This document shows, one piece after another, positions 8,995 through 19,000 of a stretch of 58,015 nt of DNA; the first letter of the stretch is position 1; each line of letters opens with the position of its first letter. The stretch is from Actinomadura darangshiensis. GTDB lineage: Bacteria > Actinomycetota > Actinomycetes > Streptosporangiales > Streptosporangiaceae. The notes below the pieces were generated by a model, which saw only the letters and a list, made by a program, of their open reading frames with translations, had not been told where the DNA came from and ran no database searches. The DNA is taken from contig NZ_SMKY01000021.1 of the NCBI RefSeq assembly GCF_004349235.1, forward strand, positions 1-58,015, read 5' to 3'. Position numbers and translations under genes: made by a program.

Positions 8995-9543
8995 CTAGGA
9001 GGGCGGCCGGGTGACGCGCGCCGTGAAGGCCACAGTGTCCGGCCCGTGGGTCACGGTGACGCGCCAGCAGCCGAAGTCCGGGAACTCGACCACCGTCGGC
9101 CAGAACCCGTAGGGCGTACCGTCATCCGAGGTCGCCGTGGCGTAGTTGTCCTCTTCGGGGGACGTGCTCGCGGTCCCGGTCCCGTTGAGGCGTGCGGCCT
9201 TGACGTGCGGCGGACCGCCGTGTTCGCTCAGCCGCCCGCCGTACAGGGTGAACGTGCCCCACTTCACCACGGCACGCCCGTGCTGGATCGAGGCGTTAGG
9301 GCCCTGGCGGGCGAACCAGGCGTCCACCCACAGGTCACCGGATCCATAGACGCCCTCGTCGGACACCGGCTTCAGTGCGGATGGGAGCCGGTCCCCTGCG
9401 ACCGGCCTCGTCTCAGCACATCCCGTCCGGCCGGGGCCGGGGCTCGGGGGCGGAGTGGCCGTCGAGGCGCCGTCCGGTTCCGAGGAGCAACTTGCAGCGG
9501 CGGCCAGCGCGGCCGTCACGACCGCCAGTGTCGTTCCCCTCAT
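8995..9543 (-). CDS. Putative secreted lipoprotein
   Basis: The product is 182 residues from the ATG at 9,543, which I prefer to the upstream start at 9,576. From this start the signal peptide is compact (MRGTTLAVVTAALAAAASC), with a lipobox-like AASC giving a lipidated Cys19. The mature part begins with a Ser/Pro-rich linker and then a beta-rich domain with WVDAWFARQGPNASIQHG, FWPTVVEFPDFGCWRVTVTHG and DTVAFTARVT. The CWRVTV feature is seen in many actinobacterial lipoproteins of unknown function. It probably sits on the outer face of the membrane. No catalytic motif is evident. It is the last host gene before the IS607-type element. Confidence 0.75.
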   Translation of the reverse strand: MRGTTLAVVTAALAAAASCSSEPDGASTATPPPSPGPGRTGCAETRPVAGDRLPSALKPVSDEGVYGSGDLWVDAWFARQGPNASIQHGRAVVKWGTFTLYGGRLSEHGGPPHVKAARLNGTGTASTSPEEDNYATATSDDGTPYGFWPTVVEFPDFGCWRVTVTHGPDTVAFTARVTRPPS

Positions 9544-9675
9544 GGCAACCGATCCCCTCAGCGCGATGTGGTTCACCCAGCACTGTAGGGGCCCCCGTGG
9601 GCGCGCCGCTTCGACCCGTACTTGGCGCGGGCCAGCCTGCGCAGAGGTGGTTCAGCATGTAGCCGTTCGGAGAAT

Positions 9676-9790
9676 CTCAGTGATCCTCGTTCCTGATTCG
9701 CTGGCGTCTGCCCCGGCAGGCCGGGGTCTTACGTCGCCTCCACAGGCGTTTAGCGTCTCCGGGGAACTGCCCGGCGACAGGCTGTCAGGC
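9676..9790 (-). ncRNA. Candidate omega-RNA (reRNA) scaffold at the 3' end of tnpB
   Basis: Just downstream of the tnpB stop, three successive small stems can be drawn. They are CCGGG/CCCGG (9759-9763 with 9770-9774), CGCCT/AGGCG (9735-9739 with 9744-9748) and a perfect six-pair CCCCGG/CCGGGG with a CAGG loop (9711-9726). TnpB proteins use an RNA made from the transposon right end as guide scaffold, with the guide read from flanking DNA. Position and structure fit; the RNA itself is an inference. The guide would come from bases just below about 9,675. Confidence 0.4.
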
Positions 9791-11005
9791 GGCCCGCCCG
9801 GCCTGCTGCATGGCGGTCAGGAGGTTGCGCGCAGCATTGGTATCGCGGTCGTGGATCGTCCCGCAGCCGCATTGCCAGGCGCGGTCGGCCAGGGTGAGCG
9901 CCGCATTGACCGTCCCGCAGTTCCCGCACAGCCGGGACGAGGGGAACCACCGGTCGGCGGCCCACACCTGAGCCCCGTACCAGTCGGCCTTGTAGCCCAA
10001 CTGGCGGTAGAACTCGCCGAACCCGAGATCGGAGATCGCGCGGGACAGACGCCGGTTGCGGGTCATGCCGGCGATGTTCAAAGTCTCCACCGCGATCGCT
10101 CGTTTGGTTCTCGCGAGCGTCGTGGTGGTCTTGTGCAGGAAGTCGGCACGCTGGTGTGCGACGTCCAGGTGGAGCTTGGCGACCCGGCGGAAGGCACTGG
10201 CCCGGTTCGCCGACCCTACGGCCTTGCGGGACAGGGACTGGTTGGCACGGCGAAGCCTGCGGAGCGCAGCCTTCAGCGGCTTGGGGGCGTGGAGTTCGGT
10301 GACGGTGCCGTCGTCGTCCACGATCGTCGCGAACGTCTTCACTCCGACGTCGATCCCGCATGCCGGAGCGTCCTGCGGGACCTCCCGCGCCTGGTTGACC
10401 TCGGTGCGGTCGGTCTCGATCTGGAACGACACCCACCAGCGGCCCGCCGTCTGTTTCACTGTCGCGCCGACCACCCGTGCGGTCCCGGCGGCGATGCGGC
10501 CGGTGAGCCAGGTCATGTCTTCGCGGGTGCCGACCTTCCCGACCCCGGGCAGGTGCACCGCACGGGGGTGGGCGGGCCGCGCACGGTCGGCGTCGTAGCG
10601 GAACCGGGACCCGTGCTTGCGTTTCCGCCAGTCCGGGAATCCGACGCGGGCGCCTTTGCGGGCGCCGGAGCGGGAGTCGAAAAAGCTGGTGAACCCGGCC
10701 GCGCGGACCCGGCACGCCTCCTTGGGAACCCGAGACGACAGCCCCTCCGCAGTGAACCACGGGTACCGGTCGCGGTGCTGGACGCGCCACAGACGCTCCA
10801 GCGCGGGGGCCGTCCACGGCACCGGCGTCTGGTCCGCGATCGAAACGCCGTAGGACCGTTCGGCTTCCCGCTGGGCGAGGGCGGCCTTGACCTTCTCCAG
10901 GCAAAAGTTCTCCACCACCCGCGACAGCCCCGCATGCTGCCCCAGCCTGGCGGCCTGCGCCGGAGTCGGAGCGAGTTCGATCCGGTAGCCCTGCCGGGTG
11001 GTCAC
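9785..11005 (-). CDS. tnpB: TnpB, RNA-guided nuclease of IS607-type element
   Basis: The 406-residue protein has the OrfB/TnpB layout: an N-terminal helix-turn-helix-like and wedge region, a split RuvC nuclease and a C-terminal zinc ribbon. Catalytic residues are intact: D219 in ACGIDVGVKTF, E307 in AIAVETLNIAGM and D388 in HDRDTNAARNLL. The zinc cysteines are C360/C363 (LCGNCG) and C379/C381 (CGCG). GTG at 11,005 overlaps the tnpA stop, so translation is probably coupled. TnpB proteins are guide-RNA-directed DNA nucleases that help retain the transposon and are ancestors of Cas12. The partner recombinase is frameshifted, so this copy may no longer move on its own although the nuclease looks functional. 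Confidence 0.93.
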   Translation of the reverse strand: MTTRQGYRIELAPTPAQAARLGQHAGLSRVVENFCLEKVKAALAQREAERSYGVSIADQTPVPWTAPALERLWRVQHRDRYPWFTAEGLSSRVPKEACRVRAAGFTSFFDSRSGARKGARVGFPDWRKRKHGSRFRYDADRARPAHPRAVHLPGVGKVGTREDMTWLTGRIAAGTARVVGATVKQTAGRWWVSFQIETDRTEVNQAREVPQDAPACGIDVGVKTFATIVDDDGTVTELHAPKPLKAALRRLRRANQSLSRKAVGSANRASAFRRVAKLHLDVAHQRADFLHKTTTTLARTKRAIAVETLNIAGMTRNRRLSRAISDLGFGEFYRQLGYKADWYGAQVWAADRWFPSSRLCGNCGTVNAALTLADRAWQCGCGTIHDRDTNAARNLLTAMQQAGRAA

Positions 11006-11582
11006 GCCGCCCCCGCCGCGTCCAGGGCCGCCGTGGCGCGTCGCTTGGCCGAGCGTCGCCCGTACAAGCGCGCGCAGAACGAGGTGAGAACCTCGGTCAT
11101 GTCCCGCACCATGTCGTCCTCGACCTCGCTGTCGTCGATCTCGGTGTCGTCGATCACCACGATCCGGCGGCCGGACGCCGCGAGCGCGGCCGACAAGTGC
11201 TCCAGCCCGAACCGGCTGAGGCGATCGCGGCGCTCGACCACGATCACCCCGGCCGCCGGGTCGGCCAGAAGCCGGGCCAGCTTCGGGCGCCTGCCGTTCA
11301 GCGCGGACCCGACCTCGGTCACCACCTCGGCGACGGCAAGGCCCATCCCGGTCGCCGCGGCCACGACCCGGCCCGCCTGCCGTGCAGGTCGGCTTCCTGG
11401 TCGGCCGAGAACACCCGGCAGTACGCGGCCGTGCGGGGCTCCTCGACCGGGGCGGGTTCCAGGACCAGGTACCGGCCGGTGGCGGTCTTCACCACCGGGA
11501 CCGGCATCTGCTCGTCCCTCGCCCATTTCCAGGCGGTCTGGTAGTGCACCCCGTTCCGCCGCACCCACTCCGAAAGCTTCAC
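11002..11582 (-). pseudogene. tnpA: IS607-type serine recombinase TnpA, frameshifted
   Basis: The N-terminal frame (GTG at 11,582) encodes a MerR-like DNA-binding helix pair (LSEWVRRNGVHYQTAWKWAR) and the start of the recombinase domain, with the catalytic serine in YCRVFSADQEADL. It runs out of frame at about 11,380-11,384. The rest (ATGMGLAVAEVVTEVGSALNG, VVERRDRLSRFG, SFCARLYGRRSAKRRA) is in another frame and ends at 11,002. Around the break, five bases occupy the place where six are expected between Leu and the following Gln-Ala-Gly, consistent with loss of one base. No slippery heptamer is apparent, so I read it as a mutation (or sequencing error) rather than programmed frameshifting. 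Repaired, the protein would be about 193 residues, normal for IS607 TnpA. Confidence 0.85.
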
Positions 11583-11639
11583 CCGCTGACCATCCCAGAC
11601 GGAAACTGAGAAACACTGATGATTCAGCTAACAACTAAG

Positions 11640-13119
11640 AACCCTTGGTCGCGGCGGATGATGTCCACGCCCGCCTGGTCGGCGGTCCGGCCGCCGGCGG
11701 CGACGTGGGCGTTGACCTCCATCGAACCGGAGAAGACCCCAGGGTTGCCCTTGTTCTCGGGCGCGGTGGAGGTGACCTCGCTCCAGTTGCCCTTGAGGGA
11801 CACGCTGATGCGGCGGGCCCGCTCCTGGCCAGCGAGGCCGTACCAGGCGGCGAGGGAGTTGCCGGCCTGCGGGTGGATCGTCGAGTCCGGGTAGAACTTG
11901 TACACGCGCCGTCTCGTCCCAGAAGTTGGCGTTGACGGCCTTGCGGAGGGCCTCGGCCCGTTCGGCGTACGTGGCGGCGAGTGCGGCGTCGCCTTGCGCC
12001 TTCGCCAGCCGCGAGCCGGTGTCGAGGACGCGCCACAGTACGTTCGCGATGAGGTTCTCGCCCTTGGCCAGTATCCGGACGGAGTCGAACGTGTTGGTGA
12101 TCGACACCAGGCCCTTGCCGTCCACCTTCCCGGCGATGAGGCCGACACCCTTCTTGTACCGGTCCCAGACACCCGACAGCCAGCGGGTGTCGCCGGTATA
12201 GCGGTAGTAGTCCCAGGTCGCGGCGAGGTTCCACAGGTGATAGGTGTCGGAGCCGTACTTGTTCAGCTGGGGGCCGGAGCAGGGCAGCTCGCCGGTGTCG
12301 CGCTGGTGGTCGTACACGGTGGTGAGCGCGTTGCGGGCGGACTCGGTGTCGTCGAACGCGGCGTAGGCGCTCGGAATCTCGATGCCGAGGTCGCCGGGCC
12401 AGACCGTCCGGTCGCGCTTAGCGCCGTCCACGAGGATCATGTCGCCGGCGCCGACGTCGCCGGTGTTGTCCCACAGCGCCGCCGGCGCCTCCCAGACCCG
12501 CCCGGTCTTCGGGGAGACGGTGTTGAGCTGGATCGTGTAGGCCCGCGTACCAGATGCGATTCAGCAGGTCGTCGCTCGAATAGAAGTAGTTGGCGTACTT
12601 GGACGGGTCCTTCATCTGGGGCGCGGCGGTGTAATGCAGGGACACCTGCTCCGCGGGCGTGGTGTAGGACGTGCGCCCGTCGACGTCGACGGAGAGCGCG
12701 CCGTCCTGGCTGGGCGGTCCGCCGGTGGAAGCGTCGCTCCTGATGTCCACGTAGGTGGACGATCCGGCGAACGCGGCGCCGACCTTCTGCGGGCCGTCGG
12801 ACCCGGCGAAGTGCAGCGTAGCGAGCCCGCTGACCTCCTTGCCGAAGTCGAGCGTGATGGACGCCCCGGCGCCGTCGAGACGCGTCTTGCGGCCCCCGAG
12901 CAAGGCGTTGGCGTCGGTCACCGCCCCTTCTGTCTTGTAAACAGAAGCGGGATGGAGCGTCCGGGATGACGGGGACAGGTTGTAGCGCTCCCAGGGCGCA
13001 GGGTGGCGGCCCGGCTTCGCCTGGGCGGCGCCGAGCGGTGCGTCCTGGGCCTCGACCAAGGCGGACAGGCTCAGCGCGATGGCAGCCACGCCGTGCCTTC
13101 TGACCACTCTGCGATACAT
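11640..13119 (-). pseudogene. Short GH78-like glycosidase, two frameshifts and 3' truncation by IS607
   Basis: The gene starts at ATG 13,119 after a GAGGA ribosome site, with a signal-like N-terminus. It encodes a jelly-roll part (LDFGKEVSGLATLHFAG) and FYSSDDLLNRIWYAG. At about 12,541-12,547 two bases are missing: the frame reads GLHD where paralogues read GAYT. The next frame carries DGAKRDRTVWPGDLGI and much of the six-hairpin barrel. Near 11,905-11,910 one more base is lost after FWDETAR, and the third frame continues YKFYPDSTIHPQAGNSLAAW. It ends at the IS607 junction after DIIRRDQG. The usual second catalytic Glu (TFWE region) would lie beyond the break, so the enzyme is dead. The KRDR motif groups it with the three short GH78-like genes at 41-48 kb. 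Confidence 0.85.
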
Positions 13120-13136
13120 GGATTCCTCGCGAGGGT

Positions 13137-16070
13137 TCAATGGGTGCGGACGGGCGCCTCGCCGTAGGGGACGAGGCGGACGGGGCCGATCAGGCCGTAG
13201 TTCTGGCGGGACGCGTTGCCGTAGACGTCCGGGTCGCAGACGCGGAGCCGGTTGTTCAGCGTCGTGGCGACCTCGACCTCGATGGTGTTGCGGCCGCGCC
13301 GCAGGTGGGGGCCGATGTCCACGGTCGGAACGACCACGCTGACCGGGAGGCGGTGGCCGTTGACGGTGACGCGGCAGGTGTCGAGGACCTCGCCGAGCTC
13401 CAGCAGGGCGCCTGCGCCGCCCGTCCAGTGCACGGTGGTGGTATAGGTGCCGATGCCGGAGACGTCCGCGAGTTCGGGGATGTCCGGCCACGCCTTCAGG
13501 CCGTCGAGTCGCAGGTCGTGGCGTTTCGTGCCGTCCGGTGTCATGTCCTCGACGCGGAGCCGCCAGGACGTGAGGGTCTGCGCGGCCGGGACGGCGCCGA
13601 TCGTGGTCGTGACGGTGCGGCCGCCGGGCAGGGTGGTGGTGTACCTGCCTGCGGCGGTCGCGCGGGCGATCAGGCGCTGCCGGTCGACGCGGAGCTGCGC
13701 CTCCGAGGCGGTGGCGGACGGCGCACGGCCGCCGCGCGCCAGCATGATCACGGTCGCCTCGGACGGCTGGAGCGCCACCCGGAGCGTGATCGTGTCGCCG
13801 TCCGCGCGGTGGACGGCGATCCGCTCGGTCTCGCCCGTCCACAGGTCGAGCCGGTACGGGACGGCCCGCCGGTCGGAGCGGGTCAATGTGACCTCGTGGT
13901 CGATCGCGGCGACGGGCGGCTTGGGCGTCTCGGCGTCCTTGCCGTTGCACAGGTAGTAATAGTCGGTGCGGCCGTCCTGCCGGTGCGCGGTGAGGAGCGT
14001 GGACGCCTCCGCGTAGCGGACCGCCGGGCGCAACCCCAGGTCGTCGAGCGCACCGGGCACGTCCGCCTCTTCTAGGACGTTGCGGACGCGCGGCTGTGCG
14101 AACAACTGCTTGAGCAGCGCACGCAGTCGCTCGTTCTCGCCGTCGTGCGCCAGGCCCGTGAGTGTGGCGGCCGACCAGTCGCCCAGGAAGACCAGCGGCA
14201 GACCGGCCTTCGTCAGTTTCAGCATGGTGCGGGCCGTGTCGAGCGGCAGCGTGCACTCCTTGCCGGAGAAGCGGTCGCCTTCGACGAACAGGACCTTGTA
14301 AGCGGGGCCGTCCGGGGCGAGGCGGCCGTCCGACACCGTCGCTGACGGCAGGTCGAGCACAGGTGCGCTGACGAACTGATGCGTCCAGCCCACCGGGACA
14401 CCGCTCTTGGTGAACCATGCGGCGCCGATTCCGGTCTTGGAGTAGCCCTTCTGGCGGAACACGGCGACGTCGATGCGGCTCTCGCCCGCCTGCATGGCCT
14501 GGTGGACGCGGGACATGTACGCGGCCACGTCCGGGACGTGCCTCCACGTCGGCTGGCGCGGCCCCCACGATTCGGAGTAGCCGATCCCCCCGTTGTAGGG
14601 GGTGAACGCCGCGAAGCCCGGCCAGGCCGCGCCGGGGACGTGAGCGTAAGAGAAGCCGTGCAGGACGGTCTGGTTCAGCCCTGCCGCGTACGCGCCGCCC
14701 ATGGTGCGCAGGACCTTGCCCCAGGTGGTGTTGTAGGCGCCGCCCGGGTAGGCGCCCGCCTCGCTGGAGAGGATCTTCCGTCCGCCCATGTCGCGGCCCC
14801 CGGCGAGCACGCGGTAGTCGTCCAGGTTCTTGAAACCGAGCGACTCCCCTTCCGGAACGTCCAGGATGGCGGCGGACTGGATCGCGTCGGTCTCCAGCCC
14901 GTACGGCTGTGCGCGGTACCGCAGGCCGATCGAGTGCGCCCACGTTGCGACCGCCGCGAAGTGGTACTCGTTGAGCAGGTCGGAGATCGTCAGCCAGAAG
15001 TCGTGCCGGACATGGGACGTGGTCGCCGCGTCGTAGGCGAACTGGGTGTCCTCGTCGTTGCGGACGACCACCGGCAGGTACGGCATCAGGTCGTAGCCGC
15101 GCCGCCGCTCGAACTCGGCGGGCAGGCCGGGCGTCCAGTTGAGGGCGTCGGTCTCCAGCTCGATCGAGTCCTCGAAAAGCGTCGCGCCGGCCCGTCTGAT
15201 CAGCCTGCGGATGTCGCGGGTGAGCAGCCGCGCCTCCCAGAACGCGGTGACGGCGCGGGTTCCGGCCCTGCTGAAGTGGTCGACGACGCAGCTGTCCGGG
15301 GACGAGTGCGGGCCGGACTCGGGCCGCTGCCCGCTGCCGCGCCGCCAGTAGGCGAACAGCAGCCAGTCGCCGCCGGCGGGGACCGTCCAGGTGATCCGCT
15401 CCCCCGCGGCCGTCCCGGTCAGGTCCGTGAGGGACGCCGGGTCGAGGCCGGTCTCCTTCCGGGTCGCGTTCGCGGTGTCGATCTTGACGGCGTGGACGGC
15501 GACGAGGTGCCGCTTCGTCACGCCGTCGCCGGCCGCGGTGACCGGTCCGGGGACCGGGCCGTCGTGGGTGCCGCCGCCCGCGACGGCCACCGTCCCGTAG
15601 GCGAGCTCCTGGACGGCCGCCTCGTCGTCCGGAGTGATCGTCGGGACGGCGGCGGGCCAGGCCGGGCCGATCGTCAGGTCGACGGTGATGCGGCGGCGGG
15701 CGGCCTGGTCGAGCGCCGCCTCGACGCCCGCGGTCCAGGCCGGGGTGCCCCAGCCGTGCCCCTCCGGGTCCAGGACGGACTTGTCGTCGATGCTGTGGTG
15801 CACCGCGGCGATCTCCGCACCGCCGAACCCGGCGGCGGCGATCTGGTCGATCTCCCGCCGGATCTCCCCTGGGTCGACCAGGCCGTCCGGCCACCACCAG
15901 CGGAACCGGGGCCGCACCGCCGGGCCGGGGCGGGTGAACCCGCCCGGTTTCGGTGCGGCCTGTGCGGTCTCGCCCCCGAGAGCGGGGGCCGCGGCCACCG
16001 CAGCCGCGGCGGCGCCGCCGATCTGCAGCACGCGCCGCCGCGTGACTCCCCCGTTGCGGTCGTCGTTCAC
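13137..16070 (-). CDS. GH106-family alpha-L-rhamnosidase, Tat-exported
   Basis: The 977-residue protein starts with GTG at 16,070, placed directly after the TAA of the upstream GH78 gene. The N-terminus has a twin-arginine signal (VTRRRVLQIGGAAAAAVAA). The mature start RPRFRWWWPDGLVDPGEI, followed by GFGGAEIAAVHHS and GWGTPAWTAGVE, is the hallmark of GH106. Other conserved blocks are LFEDSIELETDALNWTPG, ILDVPEGESLGF and SSEAGAYPGGAYNTTWGKV. A beta-sandwich C-terminus includes TYTTTVHWTGGAG and NTIEVEVATTLNNRL. GH106 enzymes remove L-rhamnose by inversion and calcium dependence is known for the family. It is one of two GH106 genes in the cluster; the paralogue at 25,218 uses a Sec signal. Confidence 0.92.
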   Translation of the reverse strand: MNDDRNGGVTRRRVLQIGGAAAAAVAAAPALGGETAQAAPKPGGFTRPGPAVRPRFRWWWPDGLVDPGEIRREIDQIAAAGFGGAEIAAVHHSIDDKSVLDPEGHGWGTPAWTAGVEAALDQAARRRITVDLTIGPAWPAAVPTITPDDEAAVQELAYGTVAVAGGGTHDGPVPGPVTAAGDGVTKRHLVAVHAVKIDTANATRKETGLDPASLTDLTGTAAGERITWTVPAGGDWLLFAYWRRGSGQRPESGPHSSPDSCVVDHFSRAGTRAVTAFWEARLLTRDIRRLIRRAGATLFEDSIELETDALNWTPGLPAEFERRRGYDLMPYLPVVVRNDEDTQFAYDAATTSHVRHDFWLTISDLLNEYHFAAVATWAHSIGLRYRAQPYGLETDAIQSAAILDVPEGESLGFKNLDDYRVLAGGRDMGGRKILSSEAGAYPGGAYNTTWGKVLRTMGGAYAAGLNQTVLHGFSYAHVPGAAWPGFAAFTPYNGGIGYSESWGPRQPTWRHVPDVAAYMSRVHQAMQAGESRIDVAVFRQKGYSKTGIGAAWFTKSGVPVGWTHQFVSAPVLDLPSATVSDGRLAPDGPAYKVLFVEGDRFSGKECTLPLDTARTMLKLTKAGLPLVFLGDWSAATLTGLAHDGENERLRALLKQLFAQPRVRNVLEEADVPGALDDLGLRPAVRYAEASTLLTAHRQDGRTDYYYLCNGKDAETPKPPVAAIDHEVTLTRSDRRAVPYRLDLWTGETERIAVHRADGDTITLRVALQPSEATVIMLARGGRAPSATASEAQLRVDRQRLIARATAAGRYTTTLPGGRTVTTTIGAVPAAQTLTSWRLRVEDMTPDGTKRHDLRLDGLKAWPDIPELADVSGIGTYTTTVHWTGGAGALLELGEVLDTCRVTVNGHRLPVSVVVPTVDIGPHLRRGRNTIEVEVATTLNNRLRVCDPDVYGNASRQNYGLIGPVRLVPYGEAPVRTH

Positions 16071-19000
16071 TTACTTCCTCCTGCTGACTGTCGTGCGGCC
16101 GGAGCCGACCGGGCCGATGGCGAGGAGCCGGCCGGTGGCGTCCTGGCCCGTGGAGCGGGGGGCGCGGGCGTGGGGTCCGGTGACGTGGAAGGCGCGCGGG
16201 TCGTCGTCGCCCAGCTCGACGACGATGCGGGCGGACGTGTTGGGCGGCACGTCCACGTCCAGGCGGTACTTCGTGTCGCGGTTCAGCGCGACGGCGACCG
16301 GTCCGCGGATCGTGGGGACGCGCCCGGAGACGCGGTCCAGGCCGCCGGGGCGGGGCCGCACCTCGATCTCGGCCGCACCCGGTTTCGTGATCCGCACGCC
16401 GAGGACGTGCCGCGGGAGCGCGTTCGCGGGAGCCGAGCCCCAGGCGTGCGAGAACGTCATGTTCGACTTGAGGGACGGGTCCCACGCCTCGGTCACGATG
16501 GTCGCGCCGAGGTCGTCCAGCATGTGCAGCCAGGAACTCATGCCGGTGGACGTCATCAGCCCGATCGCGGCTTCGGCCTGACCGGTGGCGAACAGGGCGT
16601 CCAAGAGGAACTGCGCGCCGTAGACGCTGACCTTCATTCCGCCGTCCGCGAGCGTCTTGCCGAGGGCGCGGACGACGGAATCGGGCAGCGGGTCGGCGAC
16701 ACCGAGCGCGACGGGGAACGCGGTCGCGTGCTGCGCGCTGTGCGTGGTGCCTATGCCGTCGACGAATCGCCCGTTGGACGCGTTGAGGAGCTTCGCGCGC
16801 ATTGCGCCGGCCAGCTTGTCGGCGGACGCCCGCCACTTCTTCGCATCGGCGGTCTTGCCCAGGGCTGCCGCGATGTCGGCCATCGCGGTGAACGCGGCGT
16901 ACTGGCATGCGTTCACGACCGTGTTCACGTCGGTGAACACGTAGCCGTCGCGGTTGGACGCCGGCCAGTCGACCAGGTCACCGAGGTCGTGGCTGGACGA
17001 TCCGGGGTCCTTGTGGACGAGCCCGTCGTCGCCCAGGTACGACGTCAGGTGCTTGGTCGCGAGAATGTCGTAGTCGGCGGCGAGCTGCTCCGGGTCGCCG
17101 GTGTGCAGGTAGTCCTGCCAGGCCGACATGACGTTCATCAGCCGGTACTCGGTCGGCCAGGTGTGGTTGCGCGCCAGGTACACGTCGGACGCGCGGGCCA
17201 GAGCGAACGAGCGCTGCACCCCGTACTCGGACGCCTGGTTGATGAGCGCGTCGCCCTCGTAGGGGCCGCGTTCGCGGGTCGGGGTGTCGATGTAGAGGTC
17301 GCCGCGGGTCGCCTCGATCGAGTAGCGGGACAGCTCGTACACGCGGTCGAGGTCGCGGCTGGAGCTTGCGAACGATGCGTCGGAGTCGCGCCACGCGGCC
17401 CGCCAGGCGCGCCCGGTGACGGCCTTCGAAAGGTCGAGGTCGTCGTCGCAGATCAGTTGCGCGTAGCGGAATCCGCGGTAGCCCCAGTGCTCGATGGTCT
17501 GCCGGCCGTCGCGGAGGGTCCAGGTCTCCTTGTAGGTGACGCCGGCGCGGAGCGCGTACTTGACCGTGCCGTCGTCGTTCAGCTCCTCGCCGAGCCGGAC
17601 CTCGACGGTCTGCCCGGCCCTGCCGCGCACCGACAGGCGCAGCCCGCCGGCGATCTCCCGTCCGAGGTCGACGAGCCAGGTCCCGGACGAGACCTTCCGG
17701 ACGGACGCGGGCTCGACGTCGTACAGCCCGACCGGCTCGACCAGCGCGGGCTCCAGCCCGTCGATGGCCGCCTTAACCGCCGCCGTTTCCCAGCCGGAGT
17801 CGTCGAAGCCGGGGCTCGTCCAGCCGGCCGGCTCCTGCCGCATGTCCCAGTACTCCTGGGGGCCGGTGTAGAAGCCGGAGCCGATGGTCCCGCCGTCGCG
17901 CAGCATCCCGGCCTGGCGGCGCGCCTTCCACGATGCGCCGCTGTCGACGGTGGTGGTCGTCCCGTCGGCGTAGGTGATGACGAGCTGGGCGAGGAATCGC
18001 TTGTCGTCGGTGGTGAACGCCAGGGCGGCCAGCGCGTTGCGCCGTCCCGGACGCAGCGCCTTCGTCACGTCGAACGAGTGGTAGCGCGGCGCTCCGGCCC
18101 CACTGCGCATGGACGCGAAACCGGCCACGTCACCGTTGACCCAGATCTTCGCCGGGTACTGCCGGATCGGCGACGGCGACTGCGCGGCGACATGCAGGAT
18201 CGCCGCCGCGATCGGCTTGCGCGCCGGTGTGAACTCGGTGCGCAGCAGCGCCCAGTCGTCGTCCGCCAAGCCCGCCGACGACAGCGTCGACTGGCCCTTG
18301 CCCAGGGTCAAGGCACCGTCGGCGACGGTCCCGGCGCCGAACGTGCCCCGGCCGTCGGTGAAATCCTCGTCGACCACGGCCTTGCCGTCGACGGTGGTGA
18401 AGGTGACGCGGTCCCACACGTTCGCCTCGCTGGAACCGTTGCGGATGCCGACCGTGCCCGTCCGGTACGTGCCGTCTGTGGTGCTGTCGACCTCGGTGCC
18501 GTCGATGGACGTCGTGAACGTGGAGCCCGCCATCTCGACGGTCACGTCGTACCAGCGGCCCGTCTCGACCGGGATCGAGAGCCGCTTCTCCTCCAGCACC
18601 TGGTAGGTGCCTTTGACGCACACGTGCTTCTTCAGCACACCGGGGGTCCCGGCACGCAGCTGCCACAGGTAGTTGGCGCTCGTCCCGGACGCGCGGAACC
18701 ACAGGCTCGCCGCGACCGAGGTGATCTGCACGCGGGCCTTGAGGACGCCGTCGCCCGGCGCCTGCACGGCCGGTGCCCAGATCGGTTCGGCCGTCCAGTC
18801 GGCGACGCCCGTGGCCAGCAGGGCGGGCTCCGACCAGCGGGACGACCCGTGGCCGTCGAACATCCGGACGCGCCACCAGTAGACGGTCCGCGGCGACAGA
18901 GCGGGGCCGCCGTACGGGACGGCCACGGAGTCGGCGGACGCGACCCGGCCGCTGTCCCAGACGTGCCGCCCGCCCAGCCGCGAGGGCGTCGTGGCGAACT

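Larger units (their letters stand above)
9660..11640 (-). mobile_element. IS607-family insertion sequence (tnpA broken, tnpB intact)
   Basis: The element carries a serine-recombinase tnpA and a tnpB, overlapping by GTGA at 11,002-11,005. This is the IS607 arrangement. Ends are approximate. On one side the rhamnosidase-like reading frame breaks off near 11,640 and is followed by AT-richer DNA (11,585-11,640). On the other side, TCTCAGTG at 9,675-9,682 faces a related CACTGA/TCTCAG-type motif near 11,605-11,625, which could be TnpA-binding sites. IS607 elements have no long terminal repeats and usually no target duplication, so exact borders need an empty-site comparison. The DNA on the far side (lipoprotein gene) does not contain the missing rhamnosidase 3' end. 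The insertion was therefore accompanied by a deletion, or it marks a rearrangement junction. Confidence 0.75.

Noticed and set aside
11380..11388. Programmed ribosomal frameshift in tnpA
   Set aside because: No slippery heptamer or downstream structure is evident and IS607 tnpA genes are normally in one frame; a base deletion explains it better.
12548..16908. A single 1,496-codon minus-strand frame joining the pseudogene N-terminus to upstream DNA
   Set aside because: Most of it is an off-frame shadow of the GH106 gene; only the part below 13,119 carries glycosidase motifs.
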